A stretch of DNA of 7,815 bases, taken from an uncultured beta proteobacterium (lineage in GTDB: Bacteria; Pseudomonadota; Gammaproteobacteria; Burkholderiales; Rhodocyclaceae). A program made the position numbers and the translations under genes. Numbering within the stretch: position 1 is the first letter of the stretch; each line of letters starts with the position of its first letter. A model generated the notes under the pieces. The model searched no databases and was not told where the DNA came from. It saw only the letters and a program-made list of their open reading frames with translations. Shown in pieces: positions 6,386 to 7,815 of this stretch. Location: positions 1 to 7,815 of the forward strand of contig CAIWVX010000445.1 of assembly GCA_903916205.1 (NCBI GenBank), given 5' to 3'.

Positions 6386-6454
6386 GTGAGCAAAGTTTTC
6401 TTTGCACACTTTTCGCTCGGCGCATCCGGGTGCGCAGAAAAAACCTGCGCACCC
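6386..6454. repeat. 69-bp two-hairpin direct repeat, copy 1
   Basis: This copy matches 7122-7190 in 66 of 69 positions and in the same orientation. It contains two hairpins. One is GTGaGCAAAG-TTTT-CTTTGCaCAC (6386-6409; 6-bp stem, an A-A mismatch, then 3 bp). The other has a perfect 10-bp stem, GGGTGCGCAG (6428-6437) pairing with CTGCGCACCC (6445-6454) around loop AAAAAAC. It begins 109 bases upstream of the fic start and ends 22 bases beyond the yafQ stop. It could be a REP- or MITE-like element, a recombination site or a transcript-end structure. The rest of the 6321-6476 gap shows no gene. Confidence 0.8.
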
Positions 6455-6476
6455 TCGACTACCCTACTTCTACAAA

Positions 6477-6749
6477 TTATTCATCAAACAGGTCTGAATG
6501 TCGCCCTGTGCGCTCGAATCGCACCACGTCCCCGGAAATCTTGTAAATCAGTAACCAATCCGGTTCGATATGCGCATCCCGGAACCAGCGCCATTCGCCT
6601 TTCAACGGGTGATCGAGATAGGTGGCCGGTAATGGATCACCACCGATAAGCAAAGCCAACACGCTTTTTAGCTTGTCCATGTCCTTACCGCGCTTCTGTG
6701 CCAACCTCACATCGCGCTTGAACTGACTAGAATAATCGGGCTGGCGCAT
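6477..6749 (-). CDS. yafQ: YafQ-family mRNA interferase toxin
   Basis: YafQ is a RelE-superfamily ribosome-dependent endoribonuclease that cuts translated mRNA, classically at in-frame AAA-(G/A) sites, and is held inactive by DinJ. The 90-residue product is full length. The family core DHPLKGEWRWFRDAHIEPDW is followed by LLIYK and the C-terminal RFERTGRHSDLF. The active-site residues, counted from the ATG at 6749, are H47, H60, D64 and H84; they align with H50, H63, D67 and H87 of E. coli YafQ with a constant offset. A TTG at 6752 adds one residue, but the ATG sharing one base with the dinJ TGA (TGATG) is the likelier start. The gene follows dinJ in one operon. Nothing suggests inactivation, making this the only complete toxin-antitoxin pair in the cluster. 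The 69-bp repeat lies just beyond its stop. Confidence 0.93.
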   Translation of the reverse strand: MRQPDYSSQFKRDVRLAQKRGKDMDKLKSVLALLIGGDPLPATYLDHPLKGEWRWFRDAHIEPDWLLIYKISGDVVRFERTGRHSDLFDE

Positions 6750-7009
6750 CAAATACCAAGTTGCTCAAACAGGTCATTCGCGTCTTTGGCGTGAGACACC
6801 TCCTCACCACGCTCACTCTTTGTCAGCGTCTCCGCAGTTAGCGCATTGGGAACGCGCATATCAAATGGCAACGCCTTTTCTTTCGCAATTTTCGTCAAAG
6901 CCACCCGCACTACGTCAGACACCGTCAGTCCCATGTCTGCCAGCACGGCGGCCGCTTCGTTTTTCAGCGTTTCGTCAATTCGAGCCCGGACAAATGCGGT
7001 TGTGGCCAT
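6749..7009 (-). CDS. dinJ: RelB/DinJ-family antitoxin
   Basis: The 86-residue product is a DinJ-type antitoxin. Its N-terminus (ATTAFVRARIDETLKNEA, about 2-19) and GLTVSDVVRVALTKIAKEKALPF (about 27-49) form the ribbon-helix-helix DNA-binding domain. The C-terminal part (about 50-86, ending DANDLFEQLGI) should wrap around YafQ. AGGAG at 7019-7023 lies 9 nt before the ATG. The complex would repress its own promoter through the palindrome at 7037-7066. The stop overlaps the yafQ start by one base, the usual translational coupling that keeps antitoxin in excess. Confidence 0.93.
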   Translation of the reverse strand: MATTAFVRARIDETLKNEAAAVLADMGLTVSDVVRVALTKIAKEKALPFDMRVPNALTAETLTKSERGEEVSHAKDANDLFEQLGI

Positions 7010-7036
7010 GATTTAGCACTCCTATTTGATTGAATT

Positions 7037-7066
7037 TGTATTGTAGCTCCATTGAGCCACAATACA
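7037..7066 (-). promoter_or_regulatory. Palindromic operator and promoter of dinJ-yafQ
   Basis: TGTATTGT-A-GCTC, a CATT loop, then GAGC-C-ACAATACA form a 30-bp inverted repeat with 13-bp arms and a single mismatch (A7045 against C7058). On the minus strand one arm supplies a -10-like TACAAT (7045-7040), with only a weak -35 about 16 bases upstream. It lies 28 bases before the dinJ ATG. The position and symmetry fit a ribbon-helix-helix antitoxin operator covering the promoter. Confidence 0.75.
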
Positions 7067-7121
7067 CCTACATCAATCGGCCTACGAATGAATGAATACG
7101 GGCATCTCCAGCTTTTGTACG

Positions 7122-7190
7122 GTGAGCAAAGTTTTCTTTGCACACTTTTCGCTCGGCTCATCCGCATGCGCAGAAAAAACCTGCGCACCC
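7122..7190. repeat. 69-bp two-hairpin direct repeat, copy 2
   Basis: This is the second copy of the element at 6386-6454, with the same orientation and three substitutions. The first hairpin (7122-7145) is unchanged. The second is weakened: TGCGCAG (7167-7173) pairs with CTGCGCA (7181-7187) around the same AAAAAAC loop, but the GGG that completed the 10-bp stem is replaced by GCA. It ends one base before the higA TAG. With copy 1 it brackets dinJ-yafQ, and the two starts are 736 bp apart. Confidence 0.8.
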
Positions 7191-7191
7191 C

Positions 7192-7515
7192 CTACCCGCC
7201 TGAATATTCCTTAGCAATCATTGGTTGCGCGACGAGCTTTACTCCCAAAGCATGACAGACACGGTTAATGGTTTCAAAGCGGGGTTGAGCGTTCGGGCGC
7301 AATGCTTTGTAAAGCGCCTCTCTTGCCAGCCCTGATTTAGCCGCGATTTCGGTCATACCACGAGCGCGGGCAACCGTACCCAAGGCCTCCGCTAACGCGG
7401 CAGGGTCGTCCTCTTCCATCACAATGGTTAAGTATTCGCAAACAGCCTGCTCGTCAGGCAGATGTTCTGCCATATCAAACACAGGCAAGTCGGCGATGCT
7501 GATTTTTTTAGTCAT
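7192..7515 (-). CDS. HigA-like addiction module antidote protein (HTH)
   Basis: The 107-residue product matches the 'addiction module antidote' family, a HigA-like Xre/Cro-type helix-turn-helix antitoxin. The N-terminal DMAEHLPDEQAVCEYLTIVM (about 14-33) is the toxin-binding part typical of the family. The ARARGMTEIAAKSGLAREALYKAL region (about 50-72) is the HTH, followed by a conserved tail RFETINRVCHALGVKLV (about 79-95). The gene sits downstream of its toxin, the toxin-first order usual for higBA; the toxin TGA is at 7521-7519 and the ATG at 7515-7513. AAGGA at the end of the toxin reading frame serves as its ribosome binding site. Because the toxin carries a premature stop 34 codons earlier, ribosomes may not reach this site, so coupling could be reduced. 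The stop is TAG, immediately followed by repeat copy 2. Confidence 0.9.
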   Translation of the reverse strand: MTKKISIADLPVFDMAEHLPDEQAVCEYLTIVMEEDDPAALAEALGTVARARGMTEIAAKSGLAREALYKALRPNAQPRFETINRVCHALGVKLVAQPMIAKEYSGG

Positions 7516-7518
7516 GAT

Positions 7519-7815
7519 TCATTCCTTTAAGGTTTTAGCAAGCTCAATGGCTTGGGCAATGTCTGCACTTTGCGTAGGCTTTGAACCACCGCCCAGCATC
7601 ACAATCAGTATTTCGCCCTATTGCACATAGTACATACGCCAACCAGGGCTGAAGTGTTCGCGCATTTCAAACACGCCTTCGCCGACGGATTTCACGTCAC
7701 CTAAATTGCCCTTTTCGGCTTTTTCAAGTCGGCGTGCCAAACGACGGCGCGTCAGCCCATACTTAAAGCTGGACAGCCAAAGTACAAATTCGGGAAGTTG
7801 TTTGACCGTGTACAT
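7519..7815 (-). pseudogene. HigB/RelE-like addiction module killer protein, interrupted by in-frame TAG
   Basis: The frame from the ATG at 7815-7813 encodes 65 residues (starting MYTVKQLPEFVLW, with SVGEGVFEMREHFSPGWRMYYVQ at 43-65) and then meets TAG at 7620-7618. Reading on in the same frame gives GEILIVMLGGGSKPTQSADI and then AQAIELAKTLKE before TGA at 7521-7519. That continuation is the conserved C-terminus of the RelE-like 'addiction module killer' family, and the total of 98 codons is its normal length. The lesion is therefore a single nonsense codon, most simply CAG to TAG. The missing strand and C-terminal helix belong to the toxin core, so the truncated product is probably inactive. 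A sequencing error or readthrough are alternatives. The gene begins exactly at the window edge, so its promoter is not visible. Confidence 0.88.

Noticed and set aside
5380..6389. Several ORFs in other frames across fic
   Set aside because: All overlap the clear Fic reading frame, show no recognisable motifs and have shadow-type compositions.
6386..6454. The repeat hairpins as standard rho-independent terminators for yafQ and higA
   Set aside because: Neither hairpin is followed by a T-tract on the minus strand; the T-run lies in the loop of the GC-rich hairpin. Some role in transcript ends is still possible.
6386..6649. Plus-strand ORF starting VSKVFFAHFSLG in the repeat, also open in copy 2
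   Set aside because: The three differences between copies are not biased to synonymous sites, the frame diverges immediately after the repeat, and it runs antisense through yafQ. It looks like a shadow of a non-coding repeat.
6386..7190. Reading the 69-bp repeats as integron attC sites of a TA cassette array
   Set aside because: attC needs paired RYYYAAC and GTTRRRY ends. No such pair brackets either copy; a lone ACCCAAC/GTTGGGT at 6320-6326 is outside the repeat. No integrase gene is present in the window.
7618..7620. TAG recoding (pyrrolysine-like or suppressor) in the HigB-type toxin
   Set aside because: higA ends with TAG at its family-typical length, no recoding element is visible, and a single C-to-T change explains the codon.

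Overview
The window looks like a chromosomal segment of a betaproteobacterium. The divergent pairing of pepA-holC with lptF-lptG, and the flavour of PepA and LptF (recalled as closest to Nitrosomonadales-type proteins; not searched), support this. Base composition is moderate rather than GC-rich.

Positions 1-4281 are core genome. On the minus strand, pepA (leucyl aminopeptidase) and holC (DNA polymerase III chi) form an overlapping operon. It runs off the left edge into a partial gene that reads like the C-terminal part of glutamate-1-semialdehyde aminotransferase joined to a short unrelated N-terminus. A good sigma70-type promoter for pepA lies in the divergent intergenic gap. On the plus strand, lptF and lptG overlap by 4 nt and encode the membrane subunits of the LPS exporter.

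Positions 4282-4815 are a boundary zone with one unrecognised small ORF (4335-4682) and a short imperfect tandem repeat (4714-4761).

Positions 4816-7815 are a dense stress/toxin-antitoxin (TA) cluster with four units: (1) an AbrB/SpoVT-like antitoxin with a 38-residue stump of its toxin; (2) a convergent class II Fic AMP-transferase with a C-terminal winged helix, preceded by 10-bp tandem repeats that look like an operator; (3) an intact DinJ-YafQ system with a 30-bp palindromic operator/promoter; (4) a HigB/HigA-type module whose toxin is cut by an in-frame TAG while its antitoxin is intact. Thus two of the three antitoxin genes have lost their toxins and one complete pair remains.

The most unexplained structure is a 69-bp two-hairpin repeat present twice (6386-6454 and 7122-7190, 3 mismatches, same orientation). 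One copy lies just 3' of yafQ and one just 3' of higA, so dinJ-yafQ sits between direct repeats as a cassette-like unit 736 bp long. It does not match integron attC consensus sites. No tRNA, rRNA, transposase, integrase or CRISPR array was seen.
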